A DNA stretch of 64,000 nt, from contig CAZALE010000003.1 of NCBI GenBank assembly GCA_964486055.1, positions 186,001 to 250,000 of the forward strand, written 5' to 3'. The DNA is from J014 sp964486055 (lineage in GTDB: Bacteria > Acidobacteriota > Blastocatellia > Pyrinomonadales > Pyrinomonadaceae). This document shows, one piece after another, positions 8,044 to 17,340 of the stretch. Each line of letters opens with the position of its first letter. Position 1 is the first letter of the stretch. The notes under the pieces are model-generated. The model worked only from the letters and a program-made list of their open reading frames with translations, was not told the DNA's origin and did no database searches. A program made the translations under genes and the position numbers.

Positions 8044-9111
8044 ATGAAAGCTGAAAGAAACGAGAGCGGATTTTCAATCATTGAAATGATGATAACAATG
8101 GCAATATTCCTGGTCGTGATAGGATCAGTTTATGGGTTGTTACAAGTTGGATTTGTAGACCGTAATCGTGCAAGCCGCCAGGCTAACATACTTAAAAACG
8201 CTAGAATAGCGCTTCACTTAATCGGAAGAGATGCTTTGAATGCAGGTCTAAGTTATCACAGAACAGGAGGACTCCTCCCGAATAATGCTGTCCCTCGATT
8301 ACTCAGCCTCCCTTTAGAGGCTGACACTAATAGGGATTTCTTAACCTCCATAATTGCAGGAAATGATATGTTTCCTAACAGTTTAAGACCAACTGTCAGA
8401 ACAGACACGATATCTTTCGTTTATAGAGATCTATCGTTTAATGGAGGCAATACAATCTCACTTACGGATGCTAGTGTTGTATCTTCTAATGCTATAGATC
8501 TAATAACATCTAGCGGCGGGGCTGCAAATGCAAGACCTTTTGATTTATATCTTGTGGAATCTGACTCATCCCAGGTTGTTGTCATGGTTACAGAAGTTCC
8601 CGCCTCGAACAGAATAAGGGTTTCTACAGGAGACCCTCTCGGAATCAACCAATCACTGAGCGGCAGCGGCAGTAACGTTAGTTTACTTAGAAAGTGTAAT
8701 CCACCAACGATAGTTGACAACTGTACAACCTACGTGGCTTCAGCGAAACGAATATTTTGGGTAGCTTACAGGGTATTAAATGATGGAACATTAGTTAGGA
8801 TCACCTTTGGTAATAACACAGGTGCACCTGCATCAGATCAGATCCAACAAATGCCAATCGCCTATAACGTACAAGATCTTCAAATTCAATATCTAATGGA
8901 TGATGGACGAGTGCTGGACGATCCCATAGCCGGTCCAGATAGAATAAGGGGCACTACAGACGATACTCCATTAGCTATGAATGATGTCAGACAAATAAAT
9001 ATATCAATCACTGTTCAGTCACCTGAGGTTGATGAACAAACTAAAGCGTTCAAAACAATTACCTTAACAGCTTCATTTAGCACGAGAAACGTCATATACG
9101 ACGCCGGGTAA
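8044..9111 (+). CDS. PilW-like minor pilin
   Basis: 355 residues from the ATG at 8044. That start is preferred over the in-frame GTG at 8035, because AGGGG (8031-8035) is then correctly spaced upstream of it. The leader MKAERNESG is followed by FSIIEMMITMAIFLVVIGSV with Glu at +5. The long C-terminal part includes an Asp-rich stretch, GPDRIRGTTDDTP (about residues 299-311), resembling the loop in the preceding PilV-like protein. Length and order (FimT, PilV, PilW, PilX) match a minor pilin operon. PilW acts in the priming complex at the pilus base or tip. Confidence 0.82.
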   Translation: MKAERNESGFSIIEMMITMAIFLVVIGSVYGLLQVGFVDRNRASRQANILKNARIALHLIGRDALNAGLSYHRTGGLLPNNAVPRLLSLPLEADTNRDFLTSIIAGNDMFPNSLRPTVRTDTISFVYRDLSFNGGNTISLTDASVVSSNAIDLITSSGGAANARPFDLYLVESDSSQVVVMVTEVPASNRIRVSTGDPLGINQSLSGSGSNVSLLRKCNPPTIVDNCTTYVASAKRIFWVAYRVLNDGTLVRITFGNNTGAPASDQIQQMPIAYNVQDLQIQYLMDDGRVLDDPIAGPDRIRGTTDDTPLAMNDVRQINISITVQSPEVDEQTKAFKTITLTASFSTRNVIYDAG

Positions 9112-9137
9112 AATTCTATTGGAGGTATACAGATTCT

Positions 9138-11894
9138 ATGAGAAACGAAAATGAAAAAGGTTCAGCGCTAATCATAACTTTGCTAATTTTAACTCTTCTA
9201 ACTGCATTTGTTGCTATCGCAATAACCAGAACTACAAATGAAACTCTCGCAACTTCAAACGATGCAGCCGAGACACGAGCCTTGGCGGCCGCTCAGGCTA
9301 GCCTGGAGGTGATGACGTATAATTTTGATAAAACATTTGAACTGAAACTATCTCCAGATCCGGTAGATCTAGATGCTGTTCGGAATACACCGCCCCCTGG
9401 ATTCAGTGGCTATACTTTTACACAACAAGTCACCCAAACCGGAACATCCAGGGTGGTTGACATGACTGGAGGCATATTTCAAGGATTAAAATCCCTTCGG
9501 GATGAATGGCAGCTTGATACGACTGCCACGGAGGCTGCTACCGGTGTTCAGGTAAGTTTGCGTCGTTGGTTCTATAACGATAGAATCCCCATCTTCCAAT
9601 TCGGTATTTTTTACGATGATGACGTTGAGTTTCACCCGGGCCCTCGATTTGATTTTGGAGGTCGAGTACACAGTAATGGCAATATTTTCGCGATGGCGAG
9701 CACTGGACTGTATTTTTCATCTAAAGTAACCGCACACAAGGAAATCATAACAGACATTGCAAGGAATTGGCATCCATCAACTCAATGGGGTAACAATGTA
9801 TACGTTAAAAATGCCTCTGGAACATACATTCAACTGAGAGCTACCGATGGAAGCGCTTTAAATACAGTTACAAGTGGTCCACCTCTTAATGTATCGAATG
9901 AACCAGACTTTCCGCCGGTATACAAAAATTTAAACTGGTCTACGGTAGAGAACACCTTTCAAGGTAACCTACTCGCTAATCAAAGATCATTACGCCTTCC
10001 CCTGGCCATAGCAAGCAGAGGAGCACTCGGGTACATCGAGCTCATTAAGCGTGGTAAACAGGTTGGAGATCTTCAAAATTTAGGTGGCAGCATAGTTCCT
10101 GTGACATCTGCTACTGCCGATTCATTAGTCACTACAAGAGAAAGATACGCTAATAAGAGGGGTATTCGTATCAGCTTATCAGATAGTAAAGCTAAACTTC
10201 CAGGCTGTGCCTCAGGCACAGGCCAGCAACCTGTTTCCACTCCTTGCGGGATAAGACTTGATGGAGCTGCAGACGGACAAGGTTCTGACCCGTCATCCGG
10301 ACAGGCTAGAGGTTATCAACCAAAACCAATGAGAGATGGATATCAAGCCACTAGAATCAACGGAGAAAGATTTTATATTCCTGGCCGTGAGCTCTGGATA
10401 AAAGTAGAGTTGGTAGATATAAATCAGTTAACCGGAAATGTAGAAACTAAAGATGTAACTGAGGATATCTTGAGCTTAGGTGTAACAGAGCGACCAGCCT
10501 TTGCGAGTAATATACAAGGCTACGGCAATGCGGACTCAAGGTCAGTAATAAAGCTACAAAGATTCTCAATACCTGGTGTACAAATAATGGCAAATGATAC
10601 AAACTGCTACACATACTTTAATAGTGGACAAAATCTGGTCGTTGTACGAATATCTACAAACCTAGGTTTGACCTGGACCAATAACGATGTGGGTTGTAAT
10701 GGTGGGTTCACCGATCATGTGGCACATCGAAAACTTGTAGTGGGACTCGTTCCGACAACTCAATACGAGATAGTACCATTCCCGATAAACATGTTCGACA
10801 CACGCGAAGGTCTTTACAATGATTCATTATCTAACACCAACTTAAACAACCTGTATCCAAACGGGTCTATTCCCTGGGCCGGGGTTATGAGCATGATTGA
10901 TATTGATGTTGCAAATCTTAGAAGTTTCCTCTCGGGAAATTTTGATAGTCAGATGCCCACCAATACTCTCTACGCTACCACAGAAGGACACGCATTGAGG
11001 GCTACTGATGTACCACAAGCTAATGGTTGGGTCTTATACGTTTCAGACCGTCGAGGAGATTATGACTTTGATGGTCAATACGATATGGAGGATGTTTATG
11101 GTCCCAACGATGGCTTGCTACAGCCAGGAGAGGACGTTAATGGAAATGGAACCTTAGATGTAGACTATACCAACGAGGCACCACGATACACAGGAAGCGG
11201 AAGCTATACCTCCCCTGACATTGCTGCCCTGTTCGAACACAAATACTATCGTCGGGGAGTCCGACTGATAAATGGACAAGCTCTCCCAGGGATTTATGAT
11301 GCATCTAATCCTCTCAATACTAAAGGCTTCACAGTCGCCTCAGAAAATGGAGTTTACGTGCTTGGTAATTATAACGCTACTGGAGTTTCATCGACTGGAA
11401 ACCCAACCCCACCCTCTAATTATCTTCCTCAAAATACTGCCGATCACATCCCGGCTTCAATCGTTGCAGATGCCATAACCATTCTATCTAACAACTGGTC
11501 AGATTCGCGCAGTTTCCGGTACCCATTCGATAAGTCTCAACGCTCTGCCTCCAATACTTACGTCCGGTTTGCCATGTTGGCAGGAGATCCAAAAAGCAGT
11601 AAAGATGAGACACCAAATCAAGGTGGAGGTGACCCACGATTAGCTGGTGGAGTGCACAACTTTAAGCGATTTCTCGAGAATTGGGGTGGTGCCAGGCTCT
11701 GCTACACTGGCTCTCTGATCAACCTCTTTAACTCACAAAATAATAATGCCCCCTTTAAATGCTGCAGCAGAGTTTATAATCCACCAACTAGAGACTGGAC
11801 TTTTGACACTAGTTTCCTAGATCCAACTAGGTTGCCTCCCGGAACTCCATACATTCAAAGCATAACTCTGACCGGATTTCAGCGGGTCAACTAA
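9138..11894 (+). CDS. Large PilX-like pilus assembly protein with acidic Ca-binding-like loops
   Basis: 918 residues, far longer than classic PilX (about 170-200). The N-terminus MRNENEKG|SALIITLLILTLL is PilX_N-like: a Gly at the cleavage position, a hydrophobic helix and no Glu at +5. The rest is a large beta-rich extracellular region. Around residues 641-678 are closely spaced acidic loops (DYDFDGQYD and EDVNGNGTLDVD) like EF-hand or thrombospondin type 3 calcium sites. The C-terminal region holds several cysteines (FKCCSR near 873). It is last in the operon, followed by a strong hairpin. It may act as a tip or adhesion module, combining roles split between PilX and PilY1 elsewhere; that is inference. 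Confidence 0.72.
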   Translation: MRNENEKGSALIITLLILTLLTAFVAIAITRTTNETLATSNDAAETRALAAAQASLEVMTYNFDKTFELKLSPDPVDLDAVRNTPPPGFSGYTFTQQVTQTGTSRVVDMTGGIFQGLKSLRDEWQLDTTATEAATGVQVSLRRWFYNDRIPIFQFGIFYDDDVEFHPGPRFDFGGRVHSNGNIFAMASTGLYFSSKVTAHKEIITDIARNWHPSTQWGNNVYVKNASGTYIQLRATDGSALNTVTSGPPLNVSNEPDFPPVYKNLNWSTVENTFQGNLLANQRSLRLPLAIASRGALGYIELIKRGKQVGDLQNLGGSIVPVTSATADSLVTTRERYANKRGIRISLSDSKAKLPGCASGTGQQPVSTPCGIRLDGAADGQGSDPSSGQARGYQPKPMRDGYQATRINGERFYIPGRELWIKVELVDINQLTGNVETKDVTEDILSLGVTERPAFASNIQGYGNADSRSVIKLQRFSIPGVQIMANDTNCYTYFNSGQNLVVVRISTNLGLTWTNNDVGCNGGFTDHVAHRKLVVGLVPTTQYEIVPFPINMFDTREGLYNDSLSNTNLNNLYPNGSIPWAGVMSMIDIDVANLRSFLSGNFDSQMPTNTLYATTEGHALRATDVPQANGWVLYVSDRRGDYDFDGQYDMEDVYGPNDGLLQPGEDVNGNGTLDVDYTNEAPRYTGSGSYTSPDIAALFEHKYYRRGVRLINGQALPGIYDASNPLNTKGFTVASENGVYVLGNYNATGVSSTGNPTPPSNYLPQNTADHIPASIVADAITILSNNWSDSRSFRYPFDKSQRSASNTYVRFAMLAGDPKSSKDETPNQGGGDPRLAGGVHNFKRFLENWGGARLCYTGSLINLFNSQNNNAPFKCCSRVYNPPTRDWTFDTSFLDPTRLPPGTPYIQSITLTGFQRVN

Positions 11895-11903
11895 AACACC
11901 CAT

Positions 11904-11942
11904 ATAAAGATGAGCCCTAACTTAGGGGCTCATCTTTATTTA
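11904..11942. terminator. Bidirectional intrinsic terminator between pilin and rsmD operons
   Basis: A perfect 14-bp stem (11904-11917 with 11926-11939) closes an 8-base loop. T-rich sequence follows on the + strand, and the opposite strand also ends in a T-run. It lies between the stops of two convergent operons at 11894 and 11970, so it probably serves both. Confidence 0.85.
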
Positions 11943-11969
11943 AAACTCATCAATAAACTTACCTTTAGA

Positions 11970-12515
11970 TCAGCAATTCTCGTAAAAACTGAGCGAGGAG
12001 CTACCTTGTTTAATTAATCTCCATCGTCGAATCTTTCCGATACTATCTGGTAAGTCTTTTTTGCTCTCATGCTCTACTATCAAGATTCCATCTTCTGTTA
12101 AAACCTTCCCAAAAGCTATAGCAGATAGGACTTCTAGATAATTATCTCTATACGGCGGGTCATAAAAAATTAAATTGAAATTCTTCTCAGCTCTCTTGAT
12201 GTATTCAGCTGCATCTGCGCGTATAACTTCAGTTTTGTCCTCAGGTATCTGCAGAAGATCCAGATTTTCTTCGACTAGCATGCAGGCTTTTCTCGATTTA
12301 TCTACGAAAGTGGCAAACCCAGCTCCTCTCGACAATGCTTCTATTCCAACAGCTCCTGTACCGGCGCACAGATCCAGAAAAAAAGTTTCATCGTCTATTC
12401 TATTAGTCAAGATATTGAATAAAGTTTCGCGCAGCCGATCAGAGGTAGGGCGTATTTTGAGTGAAGGCGCACTTTTGATTATGCGCCTTCGATACTTTCC
12501 CGCAATTATTCTCAT
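11970..12515 (-). CDS. rsmD: 16S rRNA (guanine966-N2)-methyltransferase RsmD
   Basis: 181 residues, the usual RsmD length. It begins MRIIAGKYRRR and has RPTSDRLRETLFN (22-34), the SAM-binding motif LDLCAGTGAVGIEALSRG (48-65) and the catalytic motif DPPY (119-122). RsmD methylates N2 of G966 in 16S rRNA during small-subunit assembly. It starts 3 bases after a related but diverged gene and is probably cotranscribed with it. This copy keeps canonical motifs and is the better candidate for the housekeeping enzyme. Confidence 0.93.
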   Translation of the reverse strand: MRIIAGKYRRRIIKSAPSLKIRPTSDRLRETLFNILTNRIDDETFFLDLCAGTGAVGIEALSRGAGFATFVDKSRKACMLVEENLDLLQIPEDKTEVIRADAAEYIKRAEKNFNLIFYDPPYRDNYLEVLSAIAFGKVLTEDGILIVEHESKKDLPDSIGKIRRWRLIKQGSSSLSFYENC

Positions 12516-12518
12516 TGA

Positions 12519-13385
12519 TTAGGCAACTCGCTCGTAAAAAGTCAAGCCTGTATTACCAATCGTCAATACATTTGTCCTCTTCAAAACACCTAATTTTTCT
12601 TCAAAGAACATCTCTGTTGGATGCTCTATGACTAAAATTCCTCCCTTTGGGCAAACGGCTGCACCTTTAGCAAAATACAATAGCACCTCTTCATAGTTAG
12701 CATCGTATGGAGGATTAAAGTAGACTATATCCCAGTAACGATGGCGTTTTTTCATGCGCTTTAGAAATGGAACGGCTTCAATTTGAAATATTTCCCCATG
12801 ACCTTCCTTAATTCCACAAATTTCCATATTTTTCCTTATGAAGCTACACATCTTGGCAGACCGCTCAACGAAGGTACACAATAGCGCTCCCCTAGATAAA
12901 GCTTCCATGCCCACAGTGCCAGCACCAGCGCATAAATCAAGAAACCGTTTCATTCTAACTCGCCTGCGCAAAGCACGAAATAACTCTTGACGAACTGCAG
13001 ATGGTGTTATTTGAATTTTAGGTGATGCTGTGCTCTGCAAAAGCTTTCCACGATGTCTTCCACCAGTAATTTGTAGATCACTAGTTATCGGCTCTAGGCG
13101 CTTTCTTTTTGCCTTTAAACTTTTCCCTTTACGTTGTTTTAATGGCCTTCTCTTAGCAAATTTTGTCTGTTTTCCCAGGGCTGGCCTTTTGGATTTAAAC
13201 CTTCCATCTCCACGTAAGGTTTCTCTTCTCTTGCGCCTGTCGGTGAAACGTCCAGCCTTTGCAAATCGCCCTTTATTGCTGTGTCTCAACTGATGTCTTC
13301 TTTTTTGTCTTTTCTCAGTTGTCTTACCTCTATTTTTTTCGTAGGAAACCGTAGAAGGTATCTCTTGTTTTTCTCTATTTTCCAT
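12519..13385 (-). CDS. RsmD-like methyltransferase paralogue with Lys/Arg-rich N-terminal extension
   Basis: 288 residues. Residues 1 to about 100 are a low-complexity, strongly basic, probably disordered extension. Residues 105-288 align with RsmD: ITGGRHRGKLL (106-116), LDLCAGAGTVGMEALSRG (149-166) and a catalytic motif reading NPPY (224-227) instead of DPPY. Asn at this position is common in other N-methyltransferases, so activity is likely, though target and product may differ from RsmD. The basic arm suggests RNA or ribosome binding. It lies 3 bases upstream of rsmD in the same direction, consistent with tandem duplication and divergence. AGAGAGGA precedes the ATG. Confidence 0.85.
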   Translation of the reverse strand: MENREKQEIPSTVSYEKNRGKTTEKRQKRRHQLRHSNKGRFAKAGRFTDRRKRRETLRGDGRFKSKRPALGKQTKFAKRRPLKQRKGKSLKAKRKRLEPITSDLQITGGRHRGKLLQSTASPKIQITPSAVRQELFRALRRRVRMKRFLDLCAGAGTVGMEALSRGALLCTFVERSAKMCSFIRKNMEICGIKEGHGEIFQIEAVPFLKRMKKRHRYWDIVYFNPPYDANYEEVLLYFAKGAAVCPKGGILVIEHPTEMFFEEKLGVLKRTNVLTIGNTGLTFYERVA

Positions 13386-13489
13386 ATTTTTTCCTCTCTT
13401 CTTGCGAGTTTATAGGCGGGAGAACCAACATAATCTTGCCCCCACTAACAATTTTGTACTCACTCAGTGAAGATAAGATCACGAGTTTG

Positions 13490-13519
13490 ATGATAAACGA
13501 TTTTGTAACAAAAATTCAA
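13490..13519 (-). promoter_or_regulatory. Possible promoter for the tandem RsmD genes
   Basis: On the minus strand, TTGAAT (13519-13514) and TATCAT (13495-13490) are 18 bases apart, in the 143-base gap between recG and the RsmD paralogue. If used, it gives a leader of about 100 bases. Weak evidence. Confidence 0.3.
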
Positions 13520-13528
13520 GAAAAGCAT

Positions 13529-15832
13529 TTAACCTATGCCTGCTAGCTTAAAACGAGGATTATCTCGGGCCAACTCAATCATTCTCAATACTTCAGGTGA
13601 TTTTCTATTTTCCGAATCTAAATACATAGCAGCTTCACGTCTAGCCGCCTCCAAAATCTCTATGTCTCTTACCAAATTGGCAACTTTAAAATTTGGTATT
13701 CCTGACTGTTTAGTTCCAAGGATATCACCTGGTCCACGCAATTCTAAATCCTTTTCTGCTATTTTAAACCCATCATTAGTCTCTTCCATAATTCCAAGCC
13801 TTAGTTTGGCTAGTTCAGTTGTTTTATCAGCTGACATTAAAACACAATAGCTCTGTGAAGCTCCTCTGCCGACACGTCCTCGAAGTTGATGTAGTTGAGA
13901 AAGTCCAAATCGCTCAGCATGCTCGATTATCATTAGTGAAGCATTGGGAACATCCACACCAACTTCGATGACGGTTGTTGAAACTAAAATATGTAATTTG
14001 CCATCTACGAAATCTTTCATCACGGCTTCTTTATCTACAGACTTCATCTTTCCGTGCAGTAATCCTACGTTGTAATGAGGGAATATCTCATCTTTAAGTT
14101 TCCGGTACATTTCCGTTGCTGCTTTCAAATCCATTTTCTCTGATTCTTCTATTAGTGGATAGACAATATAAACCTGCCTACCTGATCTAATCTCTCGATC
14201 TATTCCACGATATACGCCATCTCTTTTATCCTCACCTACAACCACAGTTTTCACAGGAGTCCTGCCCGGAGGTAGTTCATCAATTATCGAAACATCCAGA
14301 TCACCGTAGATGGTCATGGCGAGAGACCGAGGAATGGGAGTAGCTGTCATGAATAAAGTGTCAGTGTTTATTCCTCTTGCTCTAAGTTCCGCTCTTTGCA
14401 AGACTCCAAATCTGTGTTGCTCATCGATCACCGCAAGTCCTAAATTGCAAAATTTGACCTCTTCCTGAATTAATGCATGAGTGCCCACGATAAGATCAAT
14501 TTTACCTTCAGCAATCTCATGCTGAATTCGTCTTTTTTGCGAGGCTTTGAGACTTCCCACGAGAAGTTCTATTTTGTATGGTAATTTATCTTCAATTATC
14601 TTTTTAATGTTACGAGCATGTTGTTCAGCCAGTATCTCAGTGGGAGCCATTAAGGCAGCTTGATATCCATTTTCTATAGCGAGCAACATCGCACACAATG
14701 CGACAATGGTCTTACCGCTACCAACATCTCCCTGTATAAGCCTATTCATCGGCTTATTTGAGGTCATATCTTTGAAGATTTCCTCAACGACTCTCTTCTG
14801 AGCATTGGTTAATTCGAAAGGTATTGCGGAGAATATTTTCCTGCGAATTGATTCATTTATCTGAATAGTCGCTCCCTTTGACTCTTTTTTAACATCAGCT
14901 CGCTTAAGTTGTAAAAGGAATGAAATCCAAAAGAGTTCTTCAAATATGAGCCTTAGGTGTGCGCGTGATCTGGCTTTTTCATAAACTGTAAGATCAGAAT
15001 CCTCTGGCGGGAAATGAATTTCCTTATAAGCCTGTCCAATCGGGATAAGACCTTGCTTGCTAACAAGATCCGCAGGCAATCGCTCTTGAATGTTATCTAT
15101 ATCTAATTTTTGCAGTACGTCGAAAACTATCTCTCGAAGCGCTTTGGTCTGAAAAGGCCCGAGCTTACGGTAAACTGGGACTCTTCTAGCCGTGTGAATC
15201 ATCGGAAATTGATTGGCATCATCTAAAATCTCTTCCTCCGGCTCATCCTCTTTCTCTAAGCTCTTGAATAACTCAAAGCTGTTCTCAGGATTAGTCGGTA
15301 ATATTTCTAACTCAGCTGGTTTGTTGATTCTAAGCGAGAAAGTCGCTCTTCTTGCGTCCCATTCCCATTTACCATAAGCTACAAACCTTGTACCTCGCAA
15401 GAAACGCGATTGATAATAATTGATTATTTGCTCAGCTCTCTTTCCGGAAATAAACCACCACACTACGACCGGCTTATAAAGACGCTGAAGATCAGAAGCT
15501 GAGACCTCGAATATGTAAAGTGGCGGCTGTTTATCTGATCGATATTTTCCTACTCTATAACCCGCAGCGGTCCTTACATACAAGTCAAGCGAGGCTTCCG
15601 TACCATCCCTCAAATCTTTTATTTGAATCAGATTTGAGCGATCTTCCCAACGCATAGGAAGATACGATAGCAAGTCCTCGACCGTTGCCTCGCTTGCATC
15701 ACTCTTCTCAACAAAACTAGCTACGGCGCATGCGAGCTTTAATGCTCTTTTTTTGCTCAATCCAGCTACTCCAAATTCATGAAGCATCATGATAGGAGTA
15801 TCGATCTGAATTTTCCTATCCTTCACGGGCAT
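13529..15832 (-). CDS. recG: ATP-dependent DNA helicase RecG
   Basis: 767 residues, within the RecG range. The N-terminal wedge/OB region covers about 45-190. The helicase core begins near 330 with Walker A QGDVGSGKT (about 366-374), then a DEQH box (AVIDEQHRFGV, about 466-476), TATPIPRSLA, and the C-terminal LRGRVGRG and RGPGDILGTKQSG motifs typical of RecG. It remodels stalled forks and migrates Holliday junctions in the cytoplasm. Upstream is a same-strand SDR gene, and the RsmD pair follows after 143 bases. An insertion of acidic residues (about 190-210) interrupts the N-terminal region. The identification is secure. Confidence 0.96.
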   Translation of the reverse strand: MPVKDRKIQIDTPIMMLHEFGVAGLSKKRALKLACAVASFVEKSDASEATVEDLLSYLPMRWEDRSNLIQIKDLRDGTEASLDLYVRTAAGYRVGKYRSDKQPPLYIFEVSASDLQRLYKPVVVWWFISGKRAEQIINYYQSRFLRGTRFVAYGKWEWDARRATFSLRINKPAELEILPTNPENSFELFKSLEKEDEPEEEILDDANQFPMIHTARRVPVYRKLGPFQTKALREIVFDVLQKLDIDNIQERLPADLVSKQGLIPIGQAYKEIHFPPEDSDLTVYEKARSRAHLRLIFEELFWISFLLQLKRADVKKESKGATIQINESIRRKIFSAIPFELTNAQKRVVEEIFKDMTSNKPMNRLIQGDVGSGKTIVALCAMLLAIENGYQAALMAPTEILAEQHARNIKKIIEDKLPYKIELLVGSLKASQKRRIQHEIAEGKIDLIVGTHALIQEEVKFCNLGLAVIDEQHRFGVLQRAELRARGINTDTLFMTATPIPRSLAMTIYGDLDVSIIDELPPGRTPVKTVVVGEDKRDGVYRGIDREIRSGRQVYIVYPLIEESEKMDLKAATEMYRKLKDEIFPHYNVGLLHGKMKSVDKEAVMKDFVDGKLHILVSTTVIEVGVDVPNASLMIIEHAERFGLSQLHQLRGRVGRGASQSYCVLMSADKTTELAKLRLGIMEETNDGFKIAEKDLELRGPGDILGTKQSGIPNFKVANLVRDIEILEAARREAAMYLDSENRKSPEVLRMIELARDNPRFKLAGIG

Positions 15833-15866
15833 TCCTGTAAATTTATCTTTTCATCTCTGGATTAAC

Positions 15867-16583
15867 TCAACGTTTGGGTGGCTTACTTGGACGAATCTCA
15901 ATCTTGCTGGGTAAGGCTCTATCAGGCATTTGCAATAAGTCAATGACGACCTTGGCGATGTCCGCAGGCTGTAACTGCCATGCGTTATCCAAAGATGGAG
16001 TTTCACCAGCGAAATGTGTATTCACCGAGCCAGGACATATGTAGCTAACCTTGATGTTGTCGTGTCTTACTTCTTGCATCAATGCTTCAGAAAAACCGTT
16101 TAATCCAAACTTTGAGGCATTATAAGCAGCCATTCGAGGATGTGCATTCTGCCCCGCTAAGCTCGAGATATTGATTATGTAACCACCACCTCGTTTCCTC
16201 ATCATCGGAATTGCATAATGACAAAAATAAAATACCCCAAAAAGATTCGTCTCCAGCGTCTGACGAAACTCATCTACCGACATCTCCTCAACTGTCTTAC
16301 CCATTATTCCAATCCCGGCGTTGTTTACTAAAATGTCTAACCCACCAAATGCCTGCTCACATTCAGCCAATGCATTTTTCACATGAGTTTCATTACGAAC
16401 ATCACACACATTCCCTCGTATTTTGCCTACCGGAAGTAGCTCCTCTACGGTCTTCTCCACATGCTCGATATGCCTAGAGCAAATGAACACACAAGCTCCA
16501 ACTTTTAATAGCTCCTCTGCAATAGCTCTACCAATCCCCTTCGTCCCACCAGTTACAAAAGCGACTTTTTCCTTTATCTCCAT
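15867..16583 (-). CDS. Short-chain dehydrogenase/reductase
   Basis: 238 residues from the ATG at 16583. An in-frame ATG at 16616 would add 11 residues, but GAGGGG (16596-16591) sits 7 bases before the inner start, which is therefore chosen. The Rossmann motif TGGTKGIG (11-18), a NNAG motif, the catalytic Ser in NISSLAG and YNASK supply the SDR nucleotide-binding and Ser-Tyr-Lys elements. These enzymes are NAD(P)-dependent oxidoreductases acting on alcohols, sugars or acyl chains. The substrate cannot be deduced. It precedes recG by 34 bases, but a functional link is unlikely. Confidence 0.9.
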   Translation of the reverse strand: MEIKEKVAFVTGGTKGIGRAIAEELLKVGACVFICSRHIEHVEKTVEELLPVGKIRGNVCDVRNETHVKNALAECEQAFGGLDILVNNAGIGIMGKTVEEMSVDEFRQTLETNLFGVFYFCHYAIPMMRKRGGGYIINISSLAGQNAHPRMAAYNASKFGLNGFSEALMQEVRHDNIKVSYICPGSVNTHFAGETPSLDNAWQLQPADIAKVVIDLLQMPDRALPSKIEIRPSKPPKR

Positions 16584-16616
16584 AAACCCACCCCTCAAAA
16601 TAATATAGCTTTTCAA

Positions 16617-16655
16617 TAAAAGTCCTGCCTACTCAAAAAGCAGAGGCAGGACTCG
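16617..16655 (-). terminator. Intrinsic terminator after the dienelactone hydrolase gene
   Basis: A perfect 10-bp inverted repeat (16621-16630 with 16644-16653) encloses 13 bases. Read on the minus strand it lies just after the stop at 16672 and runs into a T-rich tract, so it should end the hydrolase transcript before the SDR gene. Confidence 0.75.
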
Positions 16656-16671
16656 TATTAAGTCAAAACAG

Positions 16672-17340
16672 CTAAGAGAGCTTTTCCTTGAAAAACTTCA
16701 ACACTTTCTGCCAAGCATCTTTAGCAGAGGCTTCATCATAAACTTCTGGTCTAGTGTTATTGAAAAATGCATGATCAGCATCGTATTTTAGCGATTCTAA
16801 CGGCAATTCATAACGGGCAGAGATATCCTCCATCTTTGTAACCTTATCCGGCGTTATCCACTTATCACGCTTTCCTGAAATAAAAAGAGTCGGTATTTTA
16901 AGCTTTTTCAGAATCTCTTCGTCAGGAATATCTCCGTAAAATGGCACAGAGGCTTTCAATCCATCTAATTCGCAGGCTGCTCTCAAGGCAAAAGTGCCTC
17001 CCATACAAAATCCAGTTATGCCAAAAGCTGAGATAGTATATTTTTCTTTGCTAGAGTTCATAGCATTCTTTATAACGTCTAAGCCATCTTCTATCGCTAA
17101 TTCGTGCATCAATTTTGAGGCTTCTGCAGGATCGCTAGTTACTTTTCCTCGGAAAAGATCCGGAGCTATAACTATGAAACCCTCTTGAGCGTAACGGTTT
17201 GCAACATCCTTTATGTGTTCATTCAAACCCCACCATTCGTGGATTAAAATCAATGCCTTATCAGTCTCAACTTCAGGCAACGCTACGTATGCTGTAGTTG
17301 GTCCGTTTGCAGTATTAAACTCCAATGTTTCTGATTTCAT
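16672..17340 (-). CDS. Dienelactone hydrolase family protein
   Basis: 222 residues. This is an alpha/beta-hydrolase of the DLH family: HEWWGLN (34-40, with Glu35), nucleophile Cys112 in GFCMGG (110-115), Asp159 in SGKRDKW and His190 in DADHAFFN. The Cys-Asp-His triad with the EWWG motif is characteristic. Classical members open dienelactone in chlorocatechol degradation, but many homologues have other ester or lactone substrates. No catechol pathway genes flank it, so the physiological substrate is open. AGGGAGG precedes the ATG, and a hairpin terminator follows. It appears monocistronic. Confidence 0.9.
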   Translation of the reverse strand: MKSETLEFNTANGPTTAYVALPEVETDKALILIHEWWGLNEHIKDVANRYAQEGFIVIAPDLFRGKVTSDPAEASKLMHELAIEDGLDVIKNAMNSSKEKYTISAFGITGFCMGGTFALRAACELDGLKASVPFYGDIPDEEILKKLKIPTLFISGKRDKWITPDKVTKMEDISARYELPLESLKYDADHAFFNNTRPEVYDEASAKDAWQKVLKFFKEKLS

